Positions 23,404-56,579 of a stretch of DNA of 64,000 nt are shown piece by piece; position 1 is the stretch's first letter; each line of letters starts with the position of its first letter. This DNA is from Corbicula japonica (lineage: Eukaryota > Mollusca > Bivalvia > Venerida > Cyrenidae). The translations under genes and the position numbers were made by a program. Location of the stretch: NCBI GenBank assembly GCA_038501625.1, contig JAZAYU010000010.1, positions 7,275,380 to 7,339,379 of the forward strand. The letters are read 5' to 3'. The notes under the pieces are model-generated. The model searched no databases. It saw only the letters and a program-made list of their open reading frames with translations, and had not been told where the DNA came from.

Positions 23404-23923
23404 TGGTTAAGATATTATAGCCATCAACATTTTGATAAACTTTGGTGAAGATACAATGAAAACTATCTGACTTTGAGAGATGAACCAGGTTAGTGACATG
23501 TTTAAAAGGCTAATTTCGGATAAATCAAAGGGCCATAAATCTGATATGCCTGGTGCAAAGTGGCTGGTTTTCGAACTTGGCCAAGATATTAAGGCCACAC
23601 ACATTATCATAATGTTTATTGAAAATCAGTTGATGAATATTTCAGTTACATAGCAGACAAGGCTTAAACAGCCAATTTTGGATAATTCAAGGGCCATAAA
23701 TCCGACATGACTGGGGCAATACGGCTGGTTATCGAACTTGGCCGAGATATTATGGCCACCAACATTTTCATAAAGTATGGTGAAGATCAGATGATAACTG
23801 TTCAAGTTACAGAGTGGACAAGCCTCAAACAACTTATTTTTGATAATTCAAGGGCCATAATTCTGAGATTCCTTGGGCAATATGGCTGGTTATCGAACTT
23901 GATCGAGATATTATGGCCACTAA
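23404..23923. repeat. 520-bp tandem duplication, unit 2
   Basis: Nearly identical to unit 1. A third, diverged unit begins after it and runs into the (GACAGACG)n tract and the right terminus of the enclosing element. Confidence 0.93.
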
Positions 23924-24063
23924 CATTTTGATGAAGTTTGGTGATGATCCGATGAAAACTGTTTGACTTAGAGAGCGGACAAGTGTGACAGACAGACGGA
24001 CAGACAGACGGACAGACAGGAGCAAATCAAAATGTCTCCCACACCACTACGTGGTGGGAGACA

Positions 24064-25117
24064 TAGTTACTAAGTCTTTCAGATACTTTAAAACGAGGTC
24101 CAGTGTAGTGGAGCTATACGCTGGGCACTAAAAGGAACCAGTGACGGTTCTGGAATTTGAGTCCTCTGTTTCTTGCACTATCCTCCAAAACATAAAATGA
24201 CAAACCGAGTCTCCTGGAGGCGTTTCTCAATAGGCTTCCGGTGGCGACGATAAATAAATCTTAATACATACAGGCTATGGACAAAGTAAGATCTTTACAA
24301 TTCTTTGGTATCGTATTGGTATTGTTATTTTGCTTTTTGATTTTTTTTTGTCCAGGTCTTGTGACAAAACGATTTAAACCTCTTGACATAGTTTTTGACC
24401 CCAGATGATCCAGTTTCTAAAATTAGTTTGAGATCTCTTAAAAATAAACATTTTGATCAGTACATGGTGAAAAATTTGATCTCCGATGTGATATGCCTTT
24501 CAATGGAAAAGGTTTGGATTCTTTAACACAACAAATACATTTAGCACAGGGTCTGTCATGCTAAACTACCTCCTGCTAAATCGTGCTAAAACCGCCTCAC
24601 ACGCCAACTGACTCACGGGTAATATTAGGCAAGATAAATCGGGAAAACACAGCAATATATTACAGCAACACAAACAACAATTTCATTATGTATTTATTCA
24701 TTAACTGTTTTTGAAATGACCTAAAATGAATAAAAAACAAAATAAAACAACTGGCATTGATGACTTTTGAGTGAGTGCAAGTGTATTTAACATGTGATAT
24801 AAAAATATTTACACAAAATATACTTATGTACAAATTAATTTACAAGTTCAATGCATGTATATTTACAACAGCACTAATAATCATATCTAATATTGCTAAT
24901 CATGAATTTAATACATTAACACAAAAATATTACATTCAGTACATACATAAATATCTTAAAATACAAAATTAAGGTACTCACAATAAATTTATTTTTGGAC
25001 TTGACATACATTTGATTAAAACAAGCCTGGGATAAATAAACAATAATAATGTTCATAATAAAATCTGTAAATTAAAGGCAATACTTCCATAGGTTTAGTA
25101 TGGAAGATATATTTATA
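24064..25117. other. AT-rich non-coding stretch
   Basis: No gene or repeat identified. A 65-codon ORF at 24775 is low-complexity AT sequence. Confidence 0.5.
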
Positions 25118-25350
25118 AATATTAAAAACTTGCTATATTCACTTATTCTGTATATTAAAGTTGCTATATCACTTAATTTGTATATCAGTTTGCTATATTC
25201 ACTGTTTGTATATATATCAGTTTGCTAGATTGTATATTAGGAACTTGCTATAATCACTATGTATATTGATTGCTGTATTCAGTATTTGGTATATCAGTTT
25301 GCACTATTCACTGAGTTTGTATATAAATTTGCTATATTCACTTTGACTGT
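25118..25350. repeat. Degenerate minisatellite, about 35-bp unit
   Basis: Repeated blocks of GTATATCAGTTTGCTATATTC, six or seven degenerate units. Confidence 0.75.
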
Positions 25351-25365
25351 ATATCCCCCCACTCG

Positions 25366-25575
25366 ATTAATACATCTTTATTGCATGGGCAACAATTTAG
25401 CTCCAGATCTGCTGGCTCATCCGTGCTGTCTAATCAGGATCTACACTGTTCGCTTGTAGATTCACTAGATTATTTCTGACCAATATGCGACCAGTACAGA
25501 TTCTGATCTGACAACACAGATGTTCCAGTTGATCTGGATCTACACTAGTTGCTCGTGCATTAAAATGAGTATATA
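25366..25575. mobile_element. MITE-B copy 1 (decayed ends)
   Basis: MITE-B complete copies are about 220-240 bp. They run from TTAACCCTTTCCTCCATA to its inverse, with TTAA on both sides. Inside are two separate hairpins, CAGTGTAGATCCAGATCAG... and CAGTTTAGATCCTGATCAG..., joined by a GGTCAGAAATAACCTAATGA linker. TTAA duplication and CCC-starting termini point to a piggyBac-type origin. This copy keeps both hairpins but has lost recognisable termini. Confidence 0.7.
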
Positions 25576-26146
25576 TGAAGTTGGGGAAATTCAGAATTTG
25601 ATTTTTCCATGAAGGAAAAGTGTTCTTACATTGCAATGAGCAATCAAGAAAATACATCTTCTAAAGGGCAACAATATATGGTTAGGTAACAAACAAAAAT
25701 GTCCAAATGCTAAAGTTAAATGATGATGGTTCACCTTTCCGATATCCTGTAATTCATAAAACCTTTTAACTAGGGATGGAAACAAGAAGTAAAATTGGTA
25801 CCCGAGTACTCAAATAATCTTCCGATCATGTACTTGAGTAATTGAAAGATAATTACAAATTTTGCAAAAAATATAATGCATTGTAAGTTTCTGTTCGTGT
25901 TCTTTTTCAAATTTATTTTAAAATTTCATACCCAAGAATATAAATACTTTACAGAAACTTACTTTGGCACTGGTCGAATCTATAACCATGCAAAGATGTT
26001 TTACAATGATAGCTGCAAAATTATGTGCCCTATTATTATTTATGATAAAATGGTATCAATGTGATTATAAAGTAATAAATATCCTTTAAATGTGTGCAAC
26101 ACTGGTCAGAGTGTTTATAGCTTGTGTTGCTACTAGGACCCTATCC

Positions 26147-26280
26147 TTTATATATATGCCTTTATGGCAGGGACAAACAATGTAGATCCAGATCAGCAGG
26201 GACATACATGGATATGCCAGCTGATCTGGATCTACACTGTTTACCCCCGCCATAAAGGTGTAAATATGGAGGAAAGGGGT
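26147..26280. mobile_element. MITE-B copy 2 (one hairpin)
   Basis: One hairpin and the right terminus ATGGAGGAAAGGGGT remain. Confidence 0.7.
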
Positions 26281-26510
26281 AAAATGAAAACAATAAATTA
26301 GTATGCTGCCATTAATTTCGTAATAACTGATAAACTGGAAAAGTACAGTTGTCTCATTAACAGGAAAATTCACTAATCACATCATGATATTCTTTGTTGA
26401 ACAGCTGCTTTTACAATTTAATGCTTCTGAATATCATTTCAGATGTTATAATATCACAATTCTTTATTTTTGCATGTAAATTCATACAGAAGATTACAAT
26501 AAATCTTAAC

Positions 26511-26737
26511 TCCATATATACACATTTAAACTTGTGCGAGACCAGTGTAGATCCAGGTCAGCTGGCACACCCTTGCCATCTAATCTGGTACACTGCTCAC
26601 ATCTTAGTCAGAAATAACCTAATGAATCTAACTGCAAAGAGTGTAGATCCTTGTCAGATGGCACAGATGTACTGGCTGATCTGAATATACACTGTTCACC
26701 CAGCCCAAGCAACAAGGGTGTATGCAGTAAAGGGATA
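26511..26737. mobile_element. MITE-B copy 3
   Basis: Both hairpins present; the right end is decayed (GCAGTAAAGGGATAA). Confidence 0.75.
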
Positions 26738-26839
26738 ATTTTAGCAAATTTTGAAACATTCTGGACAATCTTAGAACTGTCATGTTCTTATCAGTTATGA
26801 AAAACTCTGGATAACATTCACACTGTGGCCACAATAACT

Positions 26840-26985
26840 GGGCTGAAGGTTATAAAGCTGAGATTGGAAACCAGTCTCAAATCTCAGGCATCTGATTGGC
26901 TGAAATGTCGACCAGTCGCCATTTCAGTCAATCAGATGCTTGAGATCTGAGACTGGTTTCCATGCTCAGTTTTATAACCTTGGAC
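26840..26985. mobile_element. MITE-A copy 10
   Basis: Full palindrome. The left end is GGGCTGAAGG, the right end CCTTGGACAC. Confidence 0.9.
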
Positions 26986-27010
26986 ACTGATGAGGTGTAA
27001 GATATTACAC

Positions 27011-27372
27011 CTTTACTCCATATTATACAAAATTTTATCACATGTGCGACCAGTCTAGATCTAGATCATAAAACTATGTTCTGAGATCAGTCTCAAATCT
27101 CAAGGATCTGATTGGCTGAAATGGCGACTGGTCGCCATTTCAGCCAATCAGATGCTTGAGATTTGAGACTGATCTCCAGATTTAGTTTTATGATCTTGGG
27201 CATAGATCTAGATCAGCCGACTTCTCAGGTCTACACTGTTTGCTTTTTGGTAAAACATAACTTAATTTATCAAAATGCTAACAGTGCAGATCCTGATCAG
27301 ATGGCACAGATGTGTGGGCTGATCTGGATCTACACTTCTTGCCCTTGCCATTAAGGTGTTTATATGGAGGAG
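27011..27372. mobile_element. MITE-B copy 4, interrupted by MITE-A
   Basis: Halves at 27011-27063 and 27202-27372 flank a MITE-A insertion. Confidence 0.75.
27064..27201. mobile_element. MITE-A copy 11, nested
   Basis: GATC-terminus subfamily, inserted in the first hairpin of MITE-B copy 4. Confidence 0.85.
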
Positions 27373-27490
27373 GAAAAATAAATCATGCTGAATACTGTGA
27401 TATGTGATTTTTTATCTGCCATTCATAAATTAAAATGAGCCACACTATGTGAAAATGAGTCTTTGGAAAGTTGACAGTGACATCATTCCT

Positions 27491-27636
27491 GGGCTTAAGG
27501 TTATTAAGCTGAGATTGGAAACCAGTCTCAAATCTCAAGCATCTGATAGGCTGAAATGGCGACTGGTGGCCATTTCAGCTAATCAGATGTTTGAGATTTG
27601 AGACTGGTTTCCATGCTCAATTTTATAACCTTGGGC
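27491..27636. mobile_element. MITE-A copy 12
   Basis: Full palindrome with few mismatches between the arms. Confidence 0.9.
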
Positions 27637-27639
27637 ACA

Positions 27640-28520
27640 GGAAACATCATAAAGTTAAGTATATATCATTGGTAATTACACATTATGCTGAACTAAATAT
27701 ATGAATAATTCAATTGTGTAAAATTTTTATGTTAAGTAGAAAATTAAACATGAATTTGAACTTTTTTTCTAAAAATAGCATAATGCTCTGGTATTTCAAT
27801 CACTGGCGACACATTTTCTCACACCAAGGGTCATATATAAGATTGCAGAAATTTTAAGCACACAGAAATGTTCGAGAAACCCATGAAGGACATCAAAACA
27901 TTTCTTATTGTTTATTTTAACATGTGTATTTTTTTATGCATACAAGTTAGCATGTTATGTGATGGGACATTTTGGCAGCAGTGATTTCCCTTGGCATTAC
28001 CAGGAAGAGTGATAACTGCTTTGGACATTGTATACAAGTTATGACCCTTTTATACTGACAGGTTCCGAAAGTGGATAAATACCCACCAAAGACTACCTAG
28101 AGCATATTTATTTGCTTCAGTGAATAATTTAAAAATATCAAGTCAATACCAAAATTGTTATTGCTACAAGGGAGAGTACTCATGTTAGTCTTCACAATAA
28201 CAATAACTATTTAACTGGAAAAACAAATTTTAAATTATGCTTTTGCCAAGTTCCAAAACAATTTTGTTAAAATATATAGAATATATAGAACTATATTCTT
28301 CTCACAGATTCAGATCAGCTTATACAGCCTACGGTTTAGATTTCCACTTAAAATAGTGAAAATATCATGTGAAGTGAAATTACACAGCTATTTCATTTAA
28401 AAGCATAAAATAAAAATCATTAATAGTTAAAATTAAAAAAAAACAAACTCTGAATACTTTGAAGTTGTTGCACCGAGTTAACAATATCATATTTTGGCAT
28501 GCTTAGTATTTCCAAGTATA
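27640..28520. other. AT-rich non-coding stretch
   Basis: No gene or repeat identified. Confidence 0.5.
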
Positions 28521-28526
28521 ACCATT

Positions 28527-28901
28527 ATCTCCATATATATGTGTTTAACAAGTGTGCAACCAGTGAAGATCCAAATCAGCCATAGTACCACATCCATGCC
28601 ATCTGATCAGGACCTGCACTGTCCACTTTTTGGTCAGAAATCACCTAATGAATCAAAAAAAGAAAAGTGTAGATCTCTATCAGATGGGCAGCGGGGCTGA
28701 AGGTTATAAAGCTGAGCAAGGAAATCAGTCTCAAATCTCAAGCATCTGATTGGCTGAAATGGCGACCAGTCGCCATTTCAGCCAATCAGATGCTTGAGAT
28801 TTGAGACTGGTTTCCATGCTCAGTTTTATAACCTTGGGCACTGATCTGGAATCTGGATCTACACTGTTTGCCTATGTGATAAAAAGCCTACATATGGAGT
28901 A
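28527..28901. mobile_element. MITE-B copy 5, interrupted by MITE-A
   Basis: Its second hairpin is split after AGATGGGCAGC and resumes at TGATCTGG.ATCTACACTG. Confidence 0.78.
28694..28839. mobile_element. MITE-A copy 13, nested
   Basis: Almost perfect palindrome inside MITE-B copy 5. Confidence 0.9.
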
Positions 28902-29043
28902 CATGTACATGTATATGGTTAACACAAGTTTACCGCTCACTGTGATGAATAAGCATCAGTCATTTAGAATGCTTGCATACTTTCTGATAGTTAATGTCAA
29001 GACTTTGAAACAATGTATTTAAGGCAATAGAAAAAAATATGTA

Positions 29044-29247
29044 AGATTCTCATCCCTGCCCGCCCCTGTCCAAAACCACCCACCCCAAAAAAATTTATTG
29101 GTAAAAAAAAACGTAACATATTGTGTTCCGGATAGAACGGATTTTAGACCATCCCGAAATACCTTCTTAAGGTATTTCGTTAATAAAAAATAGAAATTAA
29201 TAAGTGCCAACCCGCCCCTTTTTTTCCTAAAATCCGGATGAGAATCT
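29044..29247. mobile_element. Small MITE with AGATTCTCATCC ends
   Basis: About 204 bp between AGATTCTCATCC and its exact inverse GGATGAGAATCT. A C-rich left half and a matching GCCCC block follow. It also contains an internal palindrome around CCTTCTTAAGG. Confidence 0.65.
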
Positions 29248-29293
29248 AATAATTTTTTTTCTCTGGCCTAATATAATGCATGTTTATTTTCTT

Positions 29294-29452
29294 ATCCTTT
29301 ACTCCATATATACGGCTTTCAAAGCAATTGTGACCAGTGTAGATCAGGATTAGCCTTCACATCCACACAGGATCTGCACTGTTTGCTTTTTGGTCAGATA
29401 AAACCTCTTAGATCAAAAAGCGAACAGTGCATATTCTTATCAGACAGCAGAT
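29294..29452. mobile_element. MITE-B copy 6 (right end missing)
   Basis: The left terminus, first hairpin and linker are present; the second hairpin stops about 20 bp before MITE-A copy 14. Confidence 0.72.
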
Positions 29453-29474
29453 GCTATAAAGTCATGTACATATG

Positions 29475-29619
29475 GTGCCAAGGTTATAAAGCTGAGATTG
29501 GAAACCAGTCTCAAATCTCAAGCATCTGATTGGCTGAAATGGCGACTGGTCGCCATTTCAGCCAATCAGATGCTTGAGATTTGAGACTGGTTTCCATGCT
29601 CAGTTTTATAACCTTGGGC
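29475..29619. mobile_element. MITE-A copy 14
   Basis: Almost perfect palindrome next to a truncated MITE-B. Confidence 0.9.
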
Positions 29620-29804
29620 AATGGAGGAAATTGTAAATTGTGTTTGTTCAAAGTAGTGACTGGAAAATATACCTCATCAGGTAACAGTTATTGTCTTATC
29701 CTTTTTTAATACTTGGAGAATGTTTAAACATCTTGCCTTAAATGAAATTTGATGCCATCTCTATTTTTAGCTCAAATCTTGTCCTGGGGAAATCTTGTAC
29801 TGTT

Positions 29805-29936
29805 CCCATGATCATAAAACTGAAACTGGAAATCAGTCTCAAATATCAAGCTTCTGATTGGCTGAAATTGATACTAGTCTCCATTTCAGCCAATCCAATG
29901 ACTGGTGTCACAAATCTCAGTTATAGGATCTTGGAA
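29805..29936. mobile_element. MITE-A copy 15 (diverged)
   Basis: GATC-terminus subfamily with several mismatches between the arms. Confidence 0.75.
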
Positions 29937-30567
29937 ATAGGAAAATTTTCCCAGCTCTTTATGTTGTCATGTATGGGAGGTAATCAGCTGCCTATACTTT
30001 TGGCTGTTACTTGTTCTGTAGTGAACATAATAGTTTAACAGGTTTTTTCTTGCAGATACATAGTGAAGAAATATCTAAAATGTTTCTGGCTGGTCGTTTA
30101 AATAAGGCATAATAGTATATATTTCTTGTAGGTACTTCAGAAAAATTACTAGTAATTGTTTCTTGCAGATACTTCAGTGAAGAATTACTAGTAATTGTTT
30201 CAGAGAATGAACAATGCAACAACACATTATGCATATATTGGCAGGCTAACAGTGTAACAATGCACCATTGAAATGTGTGATGCATCATGACAAAATGTGG
30301 TTTAGGGCTTATGTAACCAGTGAAGACTTCAATCTGCCTACGGATTCTTGCAGTCTGATCAGGGTTTACACACTGTTGGACATTCTGTCAGAGAAATATT
30401 CATGATATTGTTTTTGGGGCCATTAAGTCCACAATTTGATCTGGATCTACACTTATCAAAGTCAATAAACCCCATTTTGTCTTGGTGCATCACATTTGGT
30501 AATCACCATGCACTTTTCAAAGTAAGTTATCACATTGTCTAATGCACATTTTCAATTTATCACAACC

Positions 30568-30573
30568 TTTATT
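30568..30573 (-). terminator. Candidate polyA signal of RBPJ
   Basis: AATAAA on the minus strand, about 30 bp after the RBPJ stop. A short 3' UTR is possible; other signals further away cannot be excluded. Confidence 0.4.
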
Positions 30574-30601
30574 TTCATTCACCAGATCACTTCCTACACA
30601 C

Positions 30602-51712
<21,111 letters not shown>

Positions 51713-51895
51713 TTTGCAAGTTTTACAAACTTGTCTGAGCTAAATATAGATCACCCAATGTACTTGGTGGTTATCCAAAATTTGTTAATCCTCCTGGATA
51801 TAAAGTACAAAGATATCCTTCAAGAGTTCCATCTATCATTTTTCAAAGTGTCACTAAACTTCGATCTTCAATTCGCATTGTTTGTAAAGCTTCTC

Positions 51896-51903
51896 CGTGG
51901 GAA
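51896..51903 (+). promoter_or_regulatory. CSL-type site upstream of RBPJ start
   Basis: CGTGGGAA, 184 bp upstream of the form-A ATG. Confidence 0.5.
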
Positions 51904-52155
51904 AAATCCAGTTGCGGATCTCACCGTGAGAACAATGGTCAAAGGAAAGTGGTTTACACCCCCGCGATATTGTATCAAAATAATACCGCGAAATTTTGCA
52001 GGTTAATAGATAAATATTATAGATATTTCACAACAGTAACTTTCAGTAACGAGTTATTATTAATATTCATACAAATTAAGTCAAAAAGCAATATAAAGTT
52101 ATGCAATTTAATAAAACGATAAATATTGCAGGGAGTAAAAAGTAACAGCGCAGCA

Positions 52156-52161
52156 CACGTG
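52156..52161. promoter_or_regulatory. E-box in RBPJ upstream region
   Basis: CACGTG within a GCAGCACACGTGCTGC near-palindrome, a class that E(spl)/Hes-type repressors can bind. It lies in the most CpG-containing part of the region, next to a CCAAT near 52277. Confidence 0.35.
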
Positions 52162-52217
52162 CTGCTTCAATAATGTACACAAAACGATTGGTGATCTCCT
52201 TATTTGGCAGGCAGGTG

Positions 52218-52225
52218 TTCCCACG
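52218..52225 (-). promoter_or_regulatory. CSL-type site upstream of RBPJ start
   Basis: CGTGGGAA on the minus strand, 506 bp upstream of the form-A ATG; third exact copy in about 700 bp. Confidence 0.5.
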
Positions 52226-52329
52226 GTTTCAAATAGAACACGGAAAAATAGGTCACAGTGCAGACGGCAAAATTAGGCCAATCGTCCCCGAGAAACGGCG
52301 CGTTCAATTGATGGGGACACGTTCTAACG

Positions 52330-53380
52330 GATAATTAGCATGAAATTAATTCAATGGTTGAAAGAAAAAGTTTTAACACGTCCTTATGGAAATTGTTAAT
52401 GAACCAAAATTAGGTGCACTTTCGAAATTAAGTAGCTACTGTATTTTTGCTGATTGCTACATGCCATATTATAGGGATGTATGGTGAACACAGAGTTAAT
52501 TTCATATTTTCATTTTAATGAAGACACGTGCAAATAGATATCATAATATCAATAATTTCTTGACATGTATGTTGATAGGAAAGCTATTATTGTTCATTAT
52601 GGCATAATGTCATTGATTTTATTTATTTACCTTTTGTTCATTAATTAAATCTTAAGTATTTTGAATTGTGTAAATATAAAAATTAAATATATTTGATAAC
52701 TAATTTTAGTAATGAACAGACCTGGTGATATTTATAAAAACTTCTTACATTAAAGTTACATTGAAATTAAAAAACTAATAATTGTGAATGAGATTTTTAT
52801 ATAATTCCCAGGCAAAACTGAACTGAACATTCATTTATTTATACATTCATTAGATACATTAAATATACTTTGTTTCAGGGGCAGCAGGACCCCATTATTG
52901 GACAGCAATATTTACTTTTCATGGGGATTTTAGTCAGAAAGTTGGATAATTATCATTGAACTACCCTAAAACTGCTGCAAACAATCACCAATGAAGGTAC
53001 TGTGATGTTTACCAGCTTCAATCTTAACAAACTCAAAGTTTGTGCCGTTGTTTACTTGTTTATATATGTAAATTGTTGATAGCTCTCAAGTTTGTGTCAG
53101 TATCTGGCTGACCACTTTACAAAATGACACTAATTACAGAATTTAAAAATAGATTTAACTCCCTAAGCAGGACCCTTAGGAAACACAAGGGGATGATTTC
53201 ATAATTATGGTATCAGTCACTGACGCAACATACCAAGTTTGATGATAATCATCCAGATTGAAAATGTGGCCTCTATTGTGTCTGTAATTTGAGCTGATGA
53301 CCAAATTCAGAGCTGATGTGGGATATTATCAAGAAATCATTCTGATTCTTGTACGGTTTGGCCCTCAATATCAGATATTA
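52330..53380. other. AT-rich intergenic stretch
   Basis: No gene or repeat identified. Confidence 0.5.
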
Positions 53381-54080
53381 TCAGAAGTGGTAGAATTATG
53401 GCCCTTTACATAATGGTAGACATATAAACCTTTACTTCAGTAATGGTAACATTATGGCCATTTACATCAGCAATGGTAGAGTTATGGCCCTTTACACTAG
53501 TATCGGTAGATTTATGGCCCTACACATCAGTAATGGTAGAACTATGACACTTAAGATCAGTAATGGTAGAGTTGTGGTCCTTTATATCTGTAATAGTAGA
53601 GCTATTTACCGGTACATCAATAAAAGTAAAGCTATGGCCCTTTACATCAGTAACAGCAAAGCTATGGTTCTTGACATCAATAACAGTAGAGTTAGGTTCT
53701 TTAAATTAGTAATAGTTAAGCTATAACCCTTACATTAATGAAAGTAGAGCTATGACCCTTTACCTCAGAAATTGCACAAAAAAATGGCCTTTTACACCAT
53801 AACATCATGTTCCTTACATCAATAATGGTAGAGCTATGACCATTTTCACTAGTAATGGTACAGTAATGGTCCTTACCATCAGTGATGCTAGAACTATGGC
53901 CCTTTACTTCAGTACATGTAATGGTATAGTTATGGTCCCTTTTTCATCAGTATCAGTAGAGGTATAGCCCTTAGCCCTTATATCACCATCCAACATATAA
54001 TTAATGGTAGAGTAATGGCCCTTTAAATCAGTAATGGTAGAGCTATAATTGCCTTTTACATCTGAAATGGCAAAGTTATG
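53380..54080. repeat. Degenerate minisatellite, about 30-bp unit
   Basis: Around twenty units of ATGGCCCTTTACATCAGTAA followed by TGGTAGAGTT. The period is close to a multiple of three, so one frame gives a repeating 90-residue ORF (SNGRVMALYI-like) that I do not regard as a gene. Confidence 0.85.
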
Positions 54081-54129
54081 GCTCTTCAATCTGGTGTGGT
54101 AAACCAATATGATTCTGATCAGTAGCACA

Positions 54130-54240
54130 TTAACCCTTTCCTCCATATACACACATTTTTACGCATGTGCGACCAGTGTAGATCTGGATCTACACTGTTG
54201 GCTCACACATTAAAGGTGTGCCTATGGAGGAAAGGGTTAA
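54130..54240. mobile_element. MITE-B copy 22 (111-bp deletion form)
   Basis: Intact TTAA on both sides and intact termini, with one hairpin only. Confidence 0.9.
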
Positions 54241-54962
54241 TTAAAAAAAACATTTTGAATGGTAAAAAATTACATAAAGACCTCTAGTGTCTCCAAGAAA
54301 TGGCCAAAACTCAAATGAAAAATGCTAGAATGATTATGTTCATATTGAGTTTCACATGTACTTATTCAATACTCATGTGCAAAAAGCTTTAATGCAAACA
54401 GCAGATTAATCACAAATAATGTTGCAATAATAATGTTAAGGATATGGCCCTTAATTAAATAAAAATATAACTTTTGATACATGATAAATATCTTCGTGTG
54501 AAATCTAAACCAACTTACCAGTCAAATGACTAAAATATAAGACAAAATAGATTATTTTGAATGTAATATTATAAATTTTTCATTGTTGGATGTTAGCATC
54601 TTATGTTCATCTCTTAATTGTTTCACAGCTTGCTTGTGTTTCTAGAGCTTGAAACAATTTCACAATAGGTAAACATTTGAAACAAGAGTTTTTTGGAAAA
54701 AAAGAAAAACACATTTTAAGTTTCATAACCGATAATAAGAATTAATTTCAAAAATACCACTTCAGCTTAAAATCTCTACTGCTACAAGGTATTTAATTAG
54801 TGCTTAATGTTTATTTAATTTCCATATTGAAGAAAATAAAAGACAGTATCAATTTCTCCATTTTATAAAAACCATCTGTATCTGTAAATTCAACAACATA
54901 GGCTACCATCATGATATTACATTGCAATCTGTTATTCAACCATCTACAGGTGATCACTTTTC

Positions 54963-55184
54963 TTAACTCTTTCCACCATTTATAAGCATTTTTATGCATG
55001 ATCAACCAGCACATCCATGCTGTCTGATCAGGATCTCCACTGGTGACATTTTGGTCAGAAATAACCTAACGAATCAAAAAGCGAACAGTTTAGATCCTGA
55101 TCAGATGGTACAGATGTGCCGGATGATCTGGATCTAAACTGTTCTTCCTTGCAATAAAGGTGTATCTATGGAGGAAAGGGTTAA
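54963..55184. mobile_element. MITE-B copy 23 with both TTAA flanks
   Basis: TTAA at 54963-54966 and 55181-55184. Confidence 0.88.
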
Positions 55185-55212
55185 CTCCTTGTTTGCACTA
55201 CAGTGGCAGAGG

Positions 55213-55322
55213 TTTAACCCATAACTCCATATATACAACTTTTATTGCATGGGTGAACAGTGTAGATCAAGATCAAGCAGCACCTTTGTGCCATCTCATG
55301 TTGATCTATACTATTTGTTACT
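55213..55322. mobile_element. MITE-B copy 24 (left half)
   Basis: Left terminus and first hairpin. Confidence 0.65.
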
Positions 55323-55689
55323 ACAAATTTTGATTTTAATTAAATATTGACCCATCGAGCAACCTCTGTAAACATCTGTAACAATGTAGCTCTTCAAAAG
55401 ACGCTGATCACGTTTTTTGTCATATGACGCCTGTTAGAACTGCTGCTCCAATCAGAAGACGCTGTATTATACTTCCAATTAAGGTTTTGCTGTCAATCAA
55501 ATTTTCTTCACTGTAGGTTCTTTCCCCTTGCTGATGTTGAAACAATTACAAAAAAAAGCAACATAAAGGCATGATTAACTAATCAACAATGTTGTGTCAA
55601 TTATACTTTCCCGTGCTACTTCTCAACGAAAATACCATGCGCAGCTTACCATGTCAGCCAAAATCTGACTGAAATCGAAATTTGTAGTA

Positions 55690-55852
55690 ATTGGTCAGAA
55701 ATAAAGCAGTGAATCAAAAAGCAAACAGAAAACCAATGAATCCAAAAGCTAACAGTGTTGATCATATGTCATTGATGTGCTGGCTGATCTGGATCTACAC
55801 TGTTTACCTAAGGGATAACCCATATCTCATGGAGTAAAAGGGAAAGAGTTTA
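55690..55852. mobile_element. MITE-B copy 25 (right half)
   Basis: Linker, second hairpin and a decayed right terminus. Confidence 0.65.
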
Positions 55853-56159
55853 TTAAGGTGTATAGGTAAATCTTGTAAATCAAAACAGAAAGCTTGATTT
55901 TTTTTTCTATTCCTATAATGTCATATTCTTGCTTATTTTACTCCAGGTGCTGTTTTTATTTTGTATGTTTTTTTATACTTTTACATCCAGCATTGTTGGG
56001 TGGTGGGTGGGTTGGAGTTAATTCATTAAGGCAACTTGTACATACATGTTTTTGCCTAACAGTATGAGAACTTTATAAGGCATACCTATATTTATCAAGT
56101 TGGTACATCCTAGAACCTGGTTTAGCTCCGCAGCTGGAAATGCTTTGCCACCAACTCTT

Positions 56160-56399
56160 TCATGGTCCTCCATAGACACACCTTCATTGCGTGGGCTAAC
56201 AGTTTAGATCCAGATCAGCTGGCACATCCGTGCCGTCTGATCAGGTTCTAAACTGTTTGTTTTTTGATTTGTTAGGTTATTTCTCACCAAAATGCAACCA
56301 GTGCAGATCCTGAGCAGACGGCACAGATGTGCCAGCTGATCTGGACCTAAACTGGTCACACATGTGTAAAAAATGCATATATATGGAGGAAAGGGTTAA
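56160..56399. mobile_element. MITE-B copy 26
   Basis: Both hairpins; the right terminus GGAGGAAAGGGTTAA is intact. Confidence 0.85.
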
Positions 56400-56579
56400 T
56401 CTTTTCCGGTTTCTTTTTGAAACTAATCAAATTATAGACACGCGAATGCTCTCTATTCTTCCACTTTGAGGAGGCTGTGATATCTGAATGTGGCTGGTCC
56501 TGGTATATCTCACTTTTAAAAAAAAATGGAAATCTTGTTCCTGAAATAAGAGTATTAATTTACATTTCTCTGTCACAAC

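Larger units (their letters stand above)
21909..24063. mobile_element. Roughly 2.1-kb composite element
   Basis: It is bounded by ATGTCTCCCAC near 21909 and its inverse GTGGGAGACAT at the right end, next to a (GACAGACG)n tract. The inside is made of repeated modules around AAGGGCCATAA.TCTGA, GGCTGGTTATCGAACTTGG and ACATTTTCATAAAGT. It includes a LINE endonuclease fragment and a 520-bp tandem duplication, both listed separately. Confidence 0.6.

Noticed and set aside
53454..53726. Repeat-protein-like ORF (SNGR / ALYI units)
   Set aside because: Artefact of a 30-bp minisatellite; the frame is lost on either side and no start or splice context supports it.
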